A stretch of DNA of 64,000 bases from JAJDNH01 sp964552395 (GCA_964552395.1 CAZKGM010000008.1:1-64000); one strand, 5' to 3'; shown: positions 32,348 to 41,710, counted from the first letter of the stretch. Translations and numbers: made by a program. Notes: generated by a model not told the origin, from the sequence alone.

Positions 32348-34429
32348 ATGAGAGCTCAAACCTGGAAAACGGTGGCACTGGCGCTCGCGGCGGTGGTGGC
32401 GTCGACGGCCACGGCATGGGCGCAGCAGGGGAGTGCGAACGATGACAAGAGCCTGCTGCGCGCCGTCAGCGCGCCTCCCAACATCCTTGTCATCCTCGAC
32501 TCCTCGACCTCGATGACCTGGGACCCGGCGACCGACTTGGTGACCCTCGCGAACGGCAGCCAGGGCCCGGCGGATGGCGCCATGTACCCGGGCAACGGCG
32601 ACGACCCGCGCTCACGCATGGGCATCGCCAAGCGGGTTCTGCTCCAGAACCTCAGCCTCACCGATGTCAACGGAAATCCGGTTCCGGTCAACTGGGCCCT
32701 GGCCCAGTACACCCTGGGCTATAACTCCATCGACCAGAAGCACTGGGCCGTCGAGAGCCTGGGGCAGGACCGGTTCCACATCATCGAGCCCCATTACGCG
32801 TTCCGCATCGGTCTCAACGCGAACGCCGACGGCAGCCTGCTGACGGACCCGGCCGACATCGCCCCCGACGTGATGATCGGCATGCGCCAGTACTTCCCGA
32901 CCAACACGGCGACGTTCCCGTTCAAGGACCGCTATGGCCCGCTGGACGCGCAGGATCTGGGCTTCGTCGGCGTGACCGGCAGCCGCTTCGACCTGCTGCC
33001 GATCTACTTCGGCGAGCCCACCGATCCCGATCAGTTCCCGGCCGGCCGCTGGATCACCTCGTTCCAGCGGTGCACCGGAACGGCGGCGGAGTGTGACGGG
33101 ACGTGGACTGACGGCGCCACCCCCCCCTTCCGCCGCTGGCAGCGGCGCGCCCGCCTCACCTTGGTGACCGACCCAGCCAACGCCGTCCTCACCCCGGAGG
33201 CTGGCTGCCCCGCGTGCACGGCGGCCCCCGACTACAACCATGATGGGACGCCGGACGCGATCGACGAGGACTACAACATGGACGGGACTGCCGACGACGA
33301 CATGGACGGCGATCCCGCCAACGACTGGCTCGCCTACGTCGACCTGACGGAGGAGCGGCGCTACCAGGACTGTGCGCCGCCGGCGGAGTACCCGACCTGG
33401 ACGGCGACGCCGACCGCGACGCCGACCGCGACCCCGACGCCGACGCCGACGCCGACCGCGACCCCGATCCCGTGCCCGGACGACGGCAACGGCCTCCTCG
33501 GTGAGTACTACCACTGGAACTCGGGAGGAGCTGACTACGGCTCGTACGGTGCCGAGATCCTGGCGCGGATCGACCCGCAGGTCAACTTCGACTGGGGACA
33601 CGGCAGCCCGGACCCGAGCATCGCCAAGGATTACTTTGCGATCCGCTGGACCGGCCAGGTGATGCCGGCCGTGCCCGGCACGTATACCTTCTGCGGCAGG
33701 TCGGACGACGGCCAGCGGCTGTGGATCGACGGCGTCAAGATCATGGATGACTGGTCTCCCCATGGCGCCCACGAGAAGTGCAGCGCCCCGATCGAGCTGG
33801 ACGCCTGTCAGCTCCACGACATCAGGTACGACTTCTTCGAAAACGGGGGTTCGGCGGTCGCACAGCTCCGCTGGATCCCGCCGAACGCCGGCAAACAGGC
33901 CATTCCGCAGGCCTACCTGCACGCTGCGGGGCTGCCGACGCCGACGCCGACGCCGACGGTGACGCCGACCGCGACGATCACACCGACGCCGACAATCACA
34001 CCGACGCCGACACGAACGCCGACACGGACGCCGACGCGGACGGTGACGCCGACGCCGACCATTACGCCGACGCGGACGATCACGCCGACGCCGACCATTA
34101 CGCCGACGCCGACACGGACGCCGACGCCGCGGCCGACGCGCACGCCGACGCCAACGCCGACCATTACGCCGACGCCGACACGGACGCCGACGCCGCTACC
34201 GACACACACGCCGACGCCGACGCCGACGGTGACGCAGACGCCGACACGGACGCCGACGCCGCTGCCGACGGAGACGCCGACGCGGACGCCGACTGAGACG
34301 CCGACGCCGCTGCCGACGCACACGCCGACGCGGACGCCGACGCCGTCGCCGACCCCGACACCGACCCCGACACCAACCCCGACGCCGACGCCGACCCCGT
34401 CGCCGACGCCGACCCCGTTGCCCTTCTAG
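32348..34429 (+). CDS. PilY1-like secreted protein, first part: VWA N-half, PA14 domain and Thr-Pro stalk
   Basis: This 693-residue protein has a Sec signal (cut near AWA/QQG, residue 25). Next comes the first half of a von Willebrand A-like domain, PNILVILDSSTSMTWDP, carrying the DxSxS metal site, then RMGIAKRVLL. About residues 295-320 hold DYNHDGTPDAIDEDYNMDGT, resembling calcium-binding repeats. A short Thr-Pro linker is followed by a PA14/GLEYA-like domain (GLLGEYYHW to GGSAVAQLRWIP, about 380-525). The last 165 residues are Thr-Pro repeats. No TDG half of the VWA fold is seen here; it appears in the next gene. Confidence 0.72.
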   Translation: MRAQTWKTVALALAAVVASTATAWAQQGSANDDKSLLRAVSAPPNILVILDSSTSMTWDPATDLVTLANGSQGPADGAMYPGNGDDPRSRMGIAKRVLLQNLSLTDVNGNPVPVNWALAQYTLGYNSIDQKHWAVESLGQDRFHIIEPHYAFRIGLNANADGSLLTDPADIAPDVMIGMRQYFPTNTATFPFKDRYGPLDAQDLGFVGVTGSRFDLLPIYFGEPTDPDQFPAGRWITSFQRCTGTAAECDGTWTDGATPPFRRWQRRARLTLVTDPANAVLTPEAGCPACTAAPDYNHDGTPDAIDEDYNMDGTADDDMDGDPANDWLAYVDLTEERRYQDCAPPAEYPTWTATPTATPTATPTPTPTPTATPIPCPDDGNGLLGEYYHWNSGGADYGSYGAEILARIDPQVNFDWGHGSPDPSIAKDYFAIRWTGQVMPAVPGTYTFCGRSDDGQRLWIDGVKIMDDWSPHGAHEKCSAPIELDACQLHDIRYDFFENGGSAVAQLRWIPPNAGKQAIPQAYLHAAGLPTPTPTPTVTPTATITPTPTITPTPTRTPTRTPTRTVTPTPTITPTRTITPTPTITPTPTRTPTPRPTRTPTPTPTITPTPTRTPTPLPTHTPTPTPTVTQTPTRTPTPLPTETPTRTPTETPTPLPTHTPTRTPTPSPTPTPTPTPTPTPTPTPSPTPTPLPF
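33401..33470 (+). repeat. Short Thr-Pro coding repeat (linker)
   Basis: About 70 bases of imperfect ACGCCG and ACCGCG hexamers encode ATPTATPTATPTPTPTPTAT, a linker between the calcium-loop region and the PA14-like domain. The unit is six bases, so gain or loss of units would keep the frame. Confidence 0.8.
33936..34420 (+). repeat. Long Thr-Pro coding tandem repeat (about 485 bp)
   Basis: A run of imperfect six-base units (ACGCCG and variants) encodes about 160 residues of alternating Thr and Pro with interspersed Arg, Ile, Val, Leu, His, Glu and Ser. A longer period can be seen as TPTPTITPTPTRTPTP-like blocks. It forms the C-terminal stalk of the PilY1-like protein. Slippage here would alter stalk length in frame. 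It is a coding repeat, not a CRISPR array. Confidence 0.88.
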
Positions 34430-34444
34430 GGGAGGGAGGACCGC

Positions 34445-37400
34445 ATGAACCGGATTGCCCCGCCTTTCGAACGTACGACCCGGGAGCAGCTGCGGCCCGG
34501 CGCGGGTCCGACGTGCCTCGGTCTCGTGGCGGCCGCGCTCCTGGTCGCCTTCGCAGCGGTCGCTCCTCCCGCCGCCGCGCAGACCGTCCTGCCCCCTGCC
34601 GCCCAGCTGCAGCAGGTGTTCTCGACCGACTTCGAGAGCGGCACCATCGATTCCTCGGTGTGGACGGTGTCGCCCTCCGGCAGCGGTAACTGGGAGATCA
34701 GGAACGATCCTCCCTGGTGTTTCGGGGGCGGTCACTGGGACGACTACCTGGCCGAGGACGGCGCCAGGTCGACGTCACCCACCGCGCTGGTACTCAACCA
34801 GTCCATGCCCGGCAACCCGGGCTACAACCCCCTGACCTGGACCAACATCCGCGCCGAGTTCGACTTGCACCAGGGAAGCACGGGTCAGATGGGCTTCCTG
34901 TGGGGCTTACAGCCGGATTCGAACGGCGACGGCTACCCGGACGCCGGCTACCTGTTCTACGTCGACCATCTGGCCGATGCCAGCGGCGCTGTCGGGTCGC
35001 CGAACCGTGCCGTCTGGTACCTGATCCGGCGCGAAAGCGACGTCAACACGGTGGTGGGCCAGGGCGAGGTGGTTCTCGATGCTGGCACTGCCGGATTGGA
35101 CTCCATGTACGCGGGGCGGTGCTACAGGATGCGGGTTGACTTCTACTGCGGCAACCTCCGCGTCCAGGTGCGGTCCGAACGCTTCAACGACTCCGGCTGC
35201 TCGGGTGGCTGCTATCAGGGATGCGGGTGGGACGGTAGCGACCCGGAGAGCGCCTGGTGCACTATCGTCGAGTGGACCGACCCGGACCCGGTCCTCACCC
35301 CGGGCGGCGTCGGCCTGTGGCATGGGAGCACCGAGCAGTGGTGGGTCAGCAGAGGCCGCTGGGACAACGTCGACATCTGGTCCTGGGGACCGGACTGCAC
35401 CATCTGTACCGACTGGTCCCAGTGGGGAACCGGCTGGGCGACGGGGAACGAGTCCGCCACCGATCACATCCCGTTCAAGGTCCTGTTCGACTACATGGCC
35501 GCGGACACCACGCTGCTGTCGTTCGACGGCGCGTACAAGCCCACCGATCAGCTGTGCGACCAGTGGAACCTGCTGGTCGACCTGCCACCCCCCGGCTCGC
35601 CCACCGGCTCCTCGACCGCGGACGTCCAGCACTACCTGGAGCGCGTGGCCACCGCCAAGACCCCGCACACAGGGGACGGAGGGGACTGGCTGACCTACGG
35701 CGACGACTTCACGCCGCCGCCTCCTCCCCCCAGCGCCAACCCCATTCCGCTGATGTACTGGGGGCAGACGCCGATCGACCAGACGCTGCAGTCGGCCTAC
35801 CAGTGGTACAGGACGACGCGAGGGATCGGCGGACCGTGGGACGACGAGCACGACCCGCTGGCGGCATGCCGCAACTGGTACATCATCTTCATCACCGACG
35901 GCGAGGAGAGCTGCGACATCTCGGCCGATGCCACGCCGGCGGTGTGCCACTGGCTGGACGAGAACGAGAGCTTTGCCAACCCCGGCGCCGGCCTCGAGAA
36001 GGTGCCCATCTACACGATCGGCTTCTCGACCAACGTCAGCGACACCTCGCCGCTGAAGTGCATGAGCAATCTGACCGGCGGGACCTTCAGCACCGCGGCG
36101 GATGCCACCGAGCTCGCCGACGCGCTCAGCAATGTGATCCTCCACATCCCCGAGGACCCGGCGACCTTCGCACCGGTGACGGTGTCGCCGCCGCCGTCGA
36201 CGATCGGCGGCGCGTACTCGAACGACTTCCTGATGACGGTGCCGCTGTTCATTCCGAAGAACCAGACCTCGATCTGGGACGGGCACCTGTACGCGTTCCA
36301 GATCAACCCCAACAACCCGACGCCGCCGCTCAAGCCCGTCTACGACCAGGCCGGGACCACGATCACGGGCTACGTGCTCGACACCGACCAGGCCAAGTGG
36401 GATGCGGCGGCGATGGTGACGACCCAGATCAGTGGCTCGCCGGGACGGAACCTCTTCTTTACCCGGCAGGACGGCTCAGGGGTCTGGAACCAGCGGACGT
36501 TGCTGGACGAGATCAAGACCAACAGCACCTACCTCGCCGACTTCAAGGCTGTCAGCGGGCAGGCGGGCGCCAGCGATAATGACGCCCAGGAGGTCATCGA
36601 CTTCGCGGAAGGGCACGACGCCACCTTCGACAACGGCAGCTCGGCCACCCGTGTGGCTCTCGGCGATATCTTCCACTCTCAGCCGGTGGCGATCGGCCCG
36701 CCGAACGACTTCCGCTACCTGATCAGCAACGTCCACGGCTACACCAGTTACGCACAGTTCGAGCAGTACCGGCGGCGGGTGGTGCTCGCCGGCTCCAACG
36801 ACGGCCTTCTGCACGCCTTCGACGGCGGCTTCTTCAACCGTGACACGACCAACTGGCCGAATGCCTTCGACCTCGGCAACGGGACCGAGCTGTTCGCGAT
36901 GGTCCCCCACGCGGTGATTGGGAGCCTCTGGAGTATGGCGACCAACCCCGTCCAGCGCTACATGGTGGACGGCAACATCGGTATCGGGGACGTGTACATC
37001 GATCCGTCCGGCAGCGGGGACGAGTGGCGCACGATCGCCGTCGCCTCGATGCGCCGGGGCGGGCGGGGTGTGACCGCGCTCGATGTCACGCAGCCGGATC
37101 CGGTCCCCTCGGGCGGGGGCGTTCCCACGGAGTCGGCACTCCCGGGCTGCACCACTGGAGGGGCGGGGTGCAGCGGCAACTACCCGGCGGTCCTCTGGGA
37201 GTTCACGGCGGATCAGGACACGGACGACGATGCCAACGGGATCAAGGACCTCGGCTGGACGTGGTCGACGCCGGTGGTGGTTCGGGTCAAGTGGGCGGGC
37301 GGTACCGCTCAGAACCCGAATGACAAGTTCATGGTCTTCTTCGGTGGTGGCTGGGATGGCGGCCAGGGGGATCGTGGGAACTACTTCTACGGTCTCGATG

Positions 37401-38275
37401 CGGCCACCGGCCAGGTGATCTACAAGCAGAACATCGCGTCGGCGGTTCCGGGAAGCCCCGCCACCCTGGACGCCAACGACGACGGCTTCGTGGACAAAAT
37501 CTACTTCGGCGACTCCAAGGGTGGGCTGTGGCGGCTCGATCTCACCGCGGACCCGACGGCGGGAGGGCCGGCGACGGACTGGGATCTGACCAGGATCTAC
37601 GGCTTCGGCCCGGAGACGGTGACCCTGGCCGACGGCAGCACGGTCACCAGGCAGCTCATGTTCTTCCAGAAGCCGAAGCTGGTGCCGGTGCTGTACTCGG
37701 GCGGCGGCTTCGTGTGGGGGTTGGCGATCGGGACCGGCGACCGCTCCAACATCGGCGCGCTCGACGGCGTTCATAACCGCTTCTACTTCGTTCTCGACAG
37801 CGGGCAGTCGAGCGCCCTCGGTGAGTCGGACCTGCAACGGATCGACGTTCTCACCGACGGCAACGTCGATCCCCCGGAAACGACCTACTTCGACCCGGCG
37901 AACGGCCTGTACGGCTGGTACCTCTACCTGAGAGAGAACGAGAAGGTCAACACCGACGCGATCGTCGCCAACGAGATCGTCCAGTTCCCGACCTTCGAGG
38001 GCACCGGGATCGGATCAAGCGGCGGCGGCACGGGCGAGCCGGCGACGTGTCAGTCGGAAGGCACGGGTCGCCTCTACCGGGTCAACTACCTCAACGGCAA
38101 CGGCACCGAGGGTGATCGCGATCAGGATCTCGGCGGCGGCCTTATCACCGGCCAGACCGGCTATACTCTTGGGGGGACGACCATCTCCTACGTGATCAAG
38201 AAGGACACGGGAGGGCAGGAGTTCGAGTTCGGAGGCGGCGCGTTCCACCGGATCACGAACTGGCGACAGGAGTAG
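34445..38275 (+). CDS. PilY1-like secreted protein, second part: ConA-like domain, VWA C-half and beta-propeller
   Basis: This is a 1276-residue protein with a long N-terminal signal (hydrophobic core about residues 25-45). Residues about 58-330 look like a concanavalin-like jelly roll (FSTDFESGTIDSSVWTV onwards). Next comes the second half of a VWA-like domain, NWYIIFITDGEESCD and VPIYTIGFSTNVSD. The C-terminal 650 residues match the PilY1 propeller: RRVVLAGSNDGLLHAFDGG, the calcium loop DANDDGFVDKIYFGDSKGG, and FVWGLAIGTGDR. PilY1 promotes pilus extension, adhesion and surface sensing. It has its own GGAGGGAGG ribosome site 15 bases after the upstream stop. Confidence 0.82.
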   Translation: MNRIAPPFERTTREQLRPGAGPTCLGLVAAALLVAFAAVAPPAAAQTVLPPAAQLQQVFSTDFESGTIDSSVWTVSPSGSGNWEIRNDPPWCFGGGHWDDYLAEDGARSTSPTALVLNQSMPGNPGYNPLTWTNIRAEFDLHQGSTGQMGFLWGLQPDSNGDGYPDAGYLFYVDHLADASGAVGSPNRAVWYLIRRESDVNTVVGQGEVVLDAGTAGLDSMYAGRCYRMRVDFYCGNLRVQVRSERFNDSGCSGGCYQGCGWDGSDPESAWCTIVEWTDPDPVLTPGGVGLWHGSTEQWWVSRGRWDNVDIWSWGPDCTICTDWSQWGTGWATGNESATDHIPFKVLFDYMAADTTLLSFDGAYKPTDQLCDQWNLLVDLPPPGSPTGSSTADVQHYLERVATAKTPHTGDGGDWLTYGDDFTPPPPPPSANPIPLMYWGQTPIDQTLQSAYQWYRTTRGIGGPWDDEHDPLAACRNWYIIFITDGEESCDISADATPAVCHWLDENESFANPGAGLEKVPIYTIGFSTNVSDTSPLKCMSNLTGGTFSTAADATELADALSNVILHIPEDPATFAPVTVSPPPSTIGGAYSNDFLMTVPLFIPKNQTSIWDGHLYAFQINPNNPTPPLKPVYDQAGTTITGYVLDTDQAKWDAAAMVTTQISGSPGRNLFFTRQDGSGVWNQRTLLDEIKTNSTYLADFKAVSGQAGASDNDAQEVIDFAEGHDATFDNGSSATRVALGDIFHSQPVAIGPPNDFRYLISNVHGYTSYAQFEQYRRRVVLAGSNDGLLHAFDGGFFNRDTTNWPNAFDLGNGTELFAMVPHAVIGSLWSMATNPVQRYMVDGNIGIGDVYIDPSGSGDEWRTIAVASMRRGGRGVTALDVTQPDPVPSGGGVPTESALPGCTTGGAGCSGNYPAVLWEFTADQDTDDDANGIKDLGWTWSTPVVVRVKWAGGTAQNPNDKFMVFFGGGWDGGQGDRGNYFYGLDAATGQVIYKQNIASAVPGSPATLDANDDGFVDKIYFGDSKGGLWRLDLTADPTAGGPATDWDLTRIYGFGPETVTLADGSTVTRQLMFFQKPKLVPVLYSGGGFVWGLAIGTGDRSNIGALDGVHNRFYFVLDSGQSSALGESDLQRIDVLTDGNVDPPETTYFDPANGLYGWYLYLRENEKVNTDAIVANEIVQFPTFEGTGIGSSGGGTGEPATCQSEGTGRLYRVNYLNGNGTEGDRDQDLGGGLITGQTGYTLGGTTISYVIKKDTGGQEFEFGGGAFHRITNWRQE

Positions 38276-38278
38276 AAC

Positions 38279-39163
38279 ATGACTGGGAAGAGCCTGTTGG
38301 TCGCGGCGCTCGCCATGGCAGTGGCGGCGGCAGCCGGCGCGGTGGACATCGTCCTCAAGGATGGGACCGTGATCCACGCCAAGTCGTACCAGGTGAACGG
38401 GTCCTACGTCGTGGTGACCGCCGACAACGGGGCCAAGGTTGCGTACGACCGGGCGGATGTCGACATCGCGTCCATGCGCCAGGCGGCAGCCGGTGGGGCC
38501 TCCGAGCCCACCGAGAAGCCACCGGAACCCCGCGGGTTGGTAAGCCAAGCCGTGGCCCGGACGCCGACGGAGGGCGCCGGGAAGGCGGGGTTGACGATCA
38601 CCGACAAGGACGTCGCCCACGTGGGAGGAACCGGCGAGATCGAGCCGGAGAACCCAGAGGACGAGGGCGCGAGCTCCCTTGCCGATCACAAGGAGGGTGG
38701 GCTGGTCGTTCTCCAGGGCGTACGCGTGGATCCCGGCGCCGCGAAGAACGAATGGAACGCCCATGGCGAGGTGGTGAACCGGAAGAGCATGCCGGTCTCC
38801 GACGTGCGGGTGGTGGTCGAAGCGGTCGGCTCGGGCAACCAGACCATCGGGAAGGCTGAGGTAGCGATCGGCGACCTTGCTCCGGGCGGCAAGGGTGTTT
38901 TCTCCCATGCGTTCACCAGCCCGACGATGCCCGCCCTGCGAGTGCGGACCTTCTGGATGCAGACCGAGGCCCCAGTGCCGGCGCCGTCAGGCGCTGGCGC
39001 GCAACCGTCAGCGGGTGGAGGCGCAGCGGCGGCCGGCACGGCGCGAGGCGCCGAGGCGCCCAGGGTCAGCGCCGGCAGCAGGCCGGCGTCGTTGCAGTGG
39101 GGTGGTTCTCCGGCCTACAAGCGCGGAGGCGCCAGTCCGGCAGCAACTCCGTTGCCGCACTGA
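38279..39163 (+). CDS. Secreted FxLYD-like protein of the pilus operon
   Basis: This 294-residue protein has a Sec signal (cut near AGA/VDI, residue 21), a short beta domain with VLKDGTVIHAKSYQVNGSYV, a disordered linker, and a beta-sandwich (about 140-235) with NEWNAHGEVVNRKSMPVSDV that fits the FxLYD group. The C-terminus is Ala/Gly/Pro-rich. It starts three bases after the PilY1-like stop with an AGGAG site, so it is co-translated with it. Its position recalls the accessory tip proteins that follow pilY1 in Myxococcus, but no cytochrome motif is present. Confidence 0.6.
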   Translation: MTGKSLLVAALAMAVAAAAGAVDIVLKDGTVIHAKSYQVNGSYVVVTADNGAKVAYDRADVDIASMRQAAAGGASEPTEKPPEPRGLVSQAVARTPTEGAGKAGLTITDKDVAHVGGTGEIEPENPEDEGASSLADHKEGGLVVLQGVRVDPGAAKNEWNAHGEVVNRKSMPVSDVRVVVEAVGSGNQTIGKAEVAIGDLAPGGKGVFSHAFTSPTMPALRVRTFWMQTEAPVPAPSGAGAQPSAGGGAAAAGTARGAEAPRVSAGSRPASLQWGGSPAYKRGGASPAATPLPH

Positions 39164-39251
39164 GAGCAGTGGAGGCAGCGAGCAGGGCATCGGTGGGTAA
39201 CGGCAGAGATCCGGTTCAGTATCCGTGACGGCTTCAGTTGACGAGGTGAGA

Positions 39252-39713
39252 ATGCGGCACCGTTGGTTGCTTGTCGTGGCCGGAGTGGCAGCGCTCATCG
39301 TTGTCGCGGTTATCGTTTTCTTGTCCGTGAAGCGCAAGCCCCCGTCGGTCGGTGAGTCGATTCACGCCGGGGTTCATCAGGCGGAAGTGCCGACACTGGG
39401 AGAGCACACGAAGCTCAACCTGCGCAAGGTCTGGGTCGTCCGGCAGAAGGGCTTCACCGCCTGGAGGTTCTACCTTCTCTGTGTGGACCCCGGCGGGTGC
39501 CGGCAACAGGTGCGGCTGACCTTCCACTACCTGTCACGTGGCGAGCCGCAGACCGTAGCTATCACCCGCAGCGTGGACCTGGCACGTGGGGGGACGCTTC
39601 ACGATGGGTTCCTGCAGCGGCCTCCACGGGATGTGGAGCGGGTGACCAGCATGGAGATCAAGGTTCTGCAGTCCTATACCTCGGCGCCGGAGGCCACCCC
39701 GCTCCCCTGGTGA
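39252..39713 (+). CDS. Small membrane-anchored protein of unknown function
   Basis: This 153-residue protein has one N-terminal hydrophobic segment (LLVVAGVAALIVVAVIVFLS, residues 5-24) and an extracytoplasmic domain of mostly beta character with two cysteines (LLCVDPGGCRQQ) that may pair. ATG 39252 follows GAGGTGAGA; GTG 39225 would add nine residues. It sits 88 bases after the FxLYD-like gene and may be the last member of the pilus operon. No family is recognised. Confidence 0.5.
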   Translation: MRHRWLLVVAGVAALIVVAVIVFLSVKRKPPSVGESIHAGVHQAEVPTLGEHTKLNLRKVWVVRQKGFTAWRFYLLCVDPGGCRQQVRLTFHYLSRGEPQTVAITRSVDLARGGTLHDGFLQRPPRDVERVTSMEIKVLQSYTSAPEATPLPW

Positions 39714-39762
39714 TCCCGGGCGGCTGCACGTCGGCACCGGCTCAGAGCGGGCTGGGTTTGGG

Positions 39763-41547
39763 TCAGTCCAGGATTCCCTCGATCCTGTCCATGATCCCGT
39801 TCATCCGCCGGATCAGCGCCTCGTACGGTGCGCTTGTCGCGAGGTCAACGCCGGCGTTTACCAGAAGCTGGTACGGGTAGTCCGAACCTCCCGCCTCCAG
39901 GAGGCCCAGGTAGCGTTCCCGCGCCCCGCGTCGTCCGGCCAGGACCTCATCGGCGAACAGCGATGCGGCCGCGATCGACGTCGCGTACTGATAGACGTAG
40001 AAGCTGGAGTAGAAGTGGGGGATGAAGGCCCACTCGACGGCGTAGGAGTCGTCGATCGTGAGGACCCCCTCGTCGTGACCGTGGTAGCGGCGCAGCAGGC
40101 GGCCGTACATTTCTGACAGCCTGTCGCCGGACAGCGCCTCGCCCCGCTCGACCAGGCGGTGGATCTCGAGCTCGAACTCCGCGAACATGGCCTGACGGAA
40201 GAAGGTCCCGCGAAGCCTCTCCAGTGCCGAGCCGAGGTAATACAGACGCTCGGTGTCGCCGCCCGCGGTGGCCAGCATGTGCTCGAGCAGGAGGGCCTCG
40301 TTGAAGGTCGAGGCAACCTCGGCGACGAAGATCGAGTAGTCTGCCGTCGGGTACGGCTGAGCGGTGTTGGCGAGGTGGGAGTGCATCGCATGTCCCCACT
40401 CGTGCGCCAGCGTTGACAGCGACTCGTAGTCGTCGTTGAAGTTCATCAGCACGAACGGGTGCTCGTCGTAAACCGATCCCGAGGAGTAGGCGCCAGAGCG
40501 CTTGCCCGGGCGCGGGAAGACGTCCATCCACCGGTTGCTGAACCCCTTGCGAACCGTGGCCACGTAGTCGGGACGGAGCGGGGCGAGGGCCTCCAGGACC
40601 AGCCGCTCGGCGCGCTCGATTGGGAACGACAGCTTGGAGCCGACCAGGGGCGGGTAGATGTCGAAGTACCGCAGGTCGTCGATCCCGAGCATGCGTCCGC
40701 GAAGCTCGAAGTAGCGGCGCAGCGTCGGCAGGCCCTTGTTCGCCTCGTCGATCAGGGTCGTGTACACCACCTCGGGGATGTGATCGCCGTCGAGAGCGGC
40801 GGCGAGTATTGACGGGTAGCGCCGCGCCTGCGAGTAGAACAGGTCGCGCTTGACCTGCGAGTTGAGCATCACTCCGCAGGTCCGCTGATACCCTTCCCAG
40901 GTGCCCCAGAAAGCATCGAAGACGCGCCTCCTGTCTTCCCGGTTCGGAGCCGCCCGGTAGCGAGAGTAACCGGCCTGGTCGAGGCAGGCCTCGGTGCCGT
41001 CGCTGAGCGTGACGGTCGGCCACGGAATCTCGGCGTTGGCGAGGACGGAGTATGCCGCCGAAGGTGCATCGGCCATCAGGCCGGCGGTCGCGACCACCGT
41101 TTCGGCCTCGGCGCCTAGCGTGTGCGGCCGGCGGCGCAGGATATCGTCCAGGAGGTGGCGGTAGATTGCCAGGCCGGGCTCCTCGGCGATGAACGTGTTG
41201 ACACGCTGCTCCCCAATCTCGAGAATCTCGGGATCGAGGAAGCTGGCCTCCTGGGAAAACCGGTTTGCCAGCATGACGGCCGTCTGCCGCATCTCGAGGG
41301 AGGGGGCGTCGCGCGTGTCCTCGTCGGAGCGCATCGAAGCGTAGGCGCCGACCCTCCGTAGCTGCTTGCCGAGCTCGAAGAAGGTATCGAGACAGGCTCT
41401 GAGCTCGCCGGCCCCTTCTCCGAGCTTGCCTCGGAACGAGGAAATGACGGCCAACCGCTCGCCGACCTCGGCCCTGGCCGCGCTCCACGCATCCCGTGAC
41501 GGGTAGATGTCGGTGAGGTTCCAGCAGTAGGTCGTGGCGTCGTGCAT
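39763..41547 (-). CDS. pepF: Oligoendopeptidase F (M3 family metallopeptidase)
   Basis: This 594-residue cytoplasmic zinc peptidase degrades oligopeptides. The zinc site LAHEWGHAMHSHL (HExxH) lies about 390 residues in, and the third ligand Glu is in TFNEALLLEHM downstream. N-terminal helices such as YCWNLTDIYPSRDAWSA are typical of PepF. The frame is open to 41646, but ATG 41547, with a GAGGAG site six bases upstream, gives the standard N-terminus. It diverges from the M16 peptidase gene. Confidence 0.92.
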   Translation of the reverse strand: MHDATTYCWNLTDIYPSRDAWSAARAEVGERLAVISSFRGKLGEGAGELRACLDTFFELGKQLRRVGAYASMRSDEDTRDAPSLEMRQTAVMLANRFSQEASFLDPEILEIGEQRVNTFIAEEPGLAIYRHLLDDILRRRPHTLGAEAETVVATAGLMADAPSAAYSVLANAEIPWPTVTLSDGTEACLDQAGYSRYRAAPNREDRRRVFDAFWGTWEGYQRTCGVMLNSQVKRDLFYSQARRYPSILAAALDGDHIPEVVYTTLIDEANKGLPTLRRYFELRGRMLGIDDLRYFDIYPPLVGSKLSFPIERAERLVLEALAPLRPDYVATVRKGFSNRWMDVFPRPGKRSGAYSSGSVYDEHPFVLMNFNDDYESLSTLAHEWGHAMHSHLANTAQPYPTADYSIFVAEVASTFNEALLLEHMLATAGGDTERLYYLGSALERLRGTFFRQAMFAEFELEIHRLVERGEALSGDRLSEMYGRLLRRYHGHDEGVLTIDDSYAVEWAFIPHFYSSFYVYQYATSIAAASLFADEVLAGRRGARERYLGLLEAGGSDYPYQLLVNAGVDLATSAPYEALIRRMNGIMDRIEGILD

Positions 41548-41669
41548 TATGAGCTCCTCGGTGAAGGACGCGGCTGCCTTCACGTGCAGCATCGCGAGCA
41601 AGAACAGCGGTGGGGATGGAGGCCATTTCCCTGTGGTCCATCCCACCGGTCTCGTCGTCCCGGCGGTTC

Positions 41670-41675
41670 ATCATA
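41670..41675 (-). promoter_or_regulatory. Possible -10 box for pepF
   Basis: TATGAT on the minus strand matches five of six bases of the -10 consensus. It lies 122 bases upstream of the pepF start. No convincing -35 box was found at 16-18 bases, so the call is weak. Confidence 0.25.
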
Positions 41676-41704
41676 GCCCGGATCGTCGGAGGATCCGTGC
41701 ACGG

Positions 41705-41710
41705 TAGAAT
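41705..41710 (+). promoter_or_regulatory. Possible -10 box for the M16 peptidase gene
   Basis: TAGAAT matches five of six bases of the -10 consensus and would give a leader of about 48 bases before ATG 41765. The -35 region is weak. The 217-base divergent interval holds this and the opposite pepF candidate. Confidence 0.3.

Noticed and set aside
33913..34323. Minus-strand Val-Gly repeat frame (silk- or elastin-like)
   Set aside because: It is simply the reverse reading of the Thr-Pro repeat and has no start signals of its own.
33936..34420. Possible CRISPR array
   Set aside because: The repeats are six-base coding units without spacers and stay in frame with the upstream protein.
36476..37837. 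Minus-strand open frame of 453 codons opposite the second PilY1-like gene
   Set aside because: Shadow of a recognised protein on the plus strand; no ribosome site and no domain.
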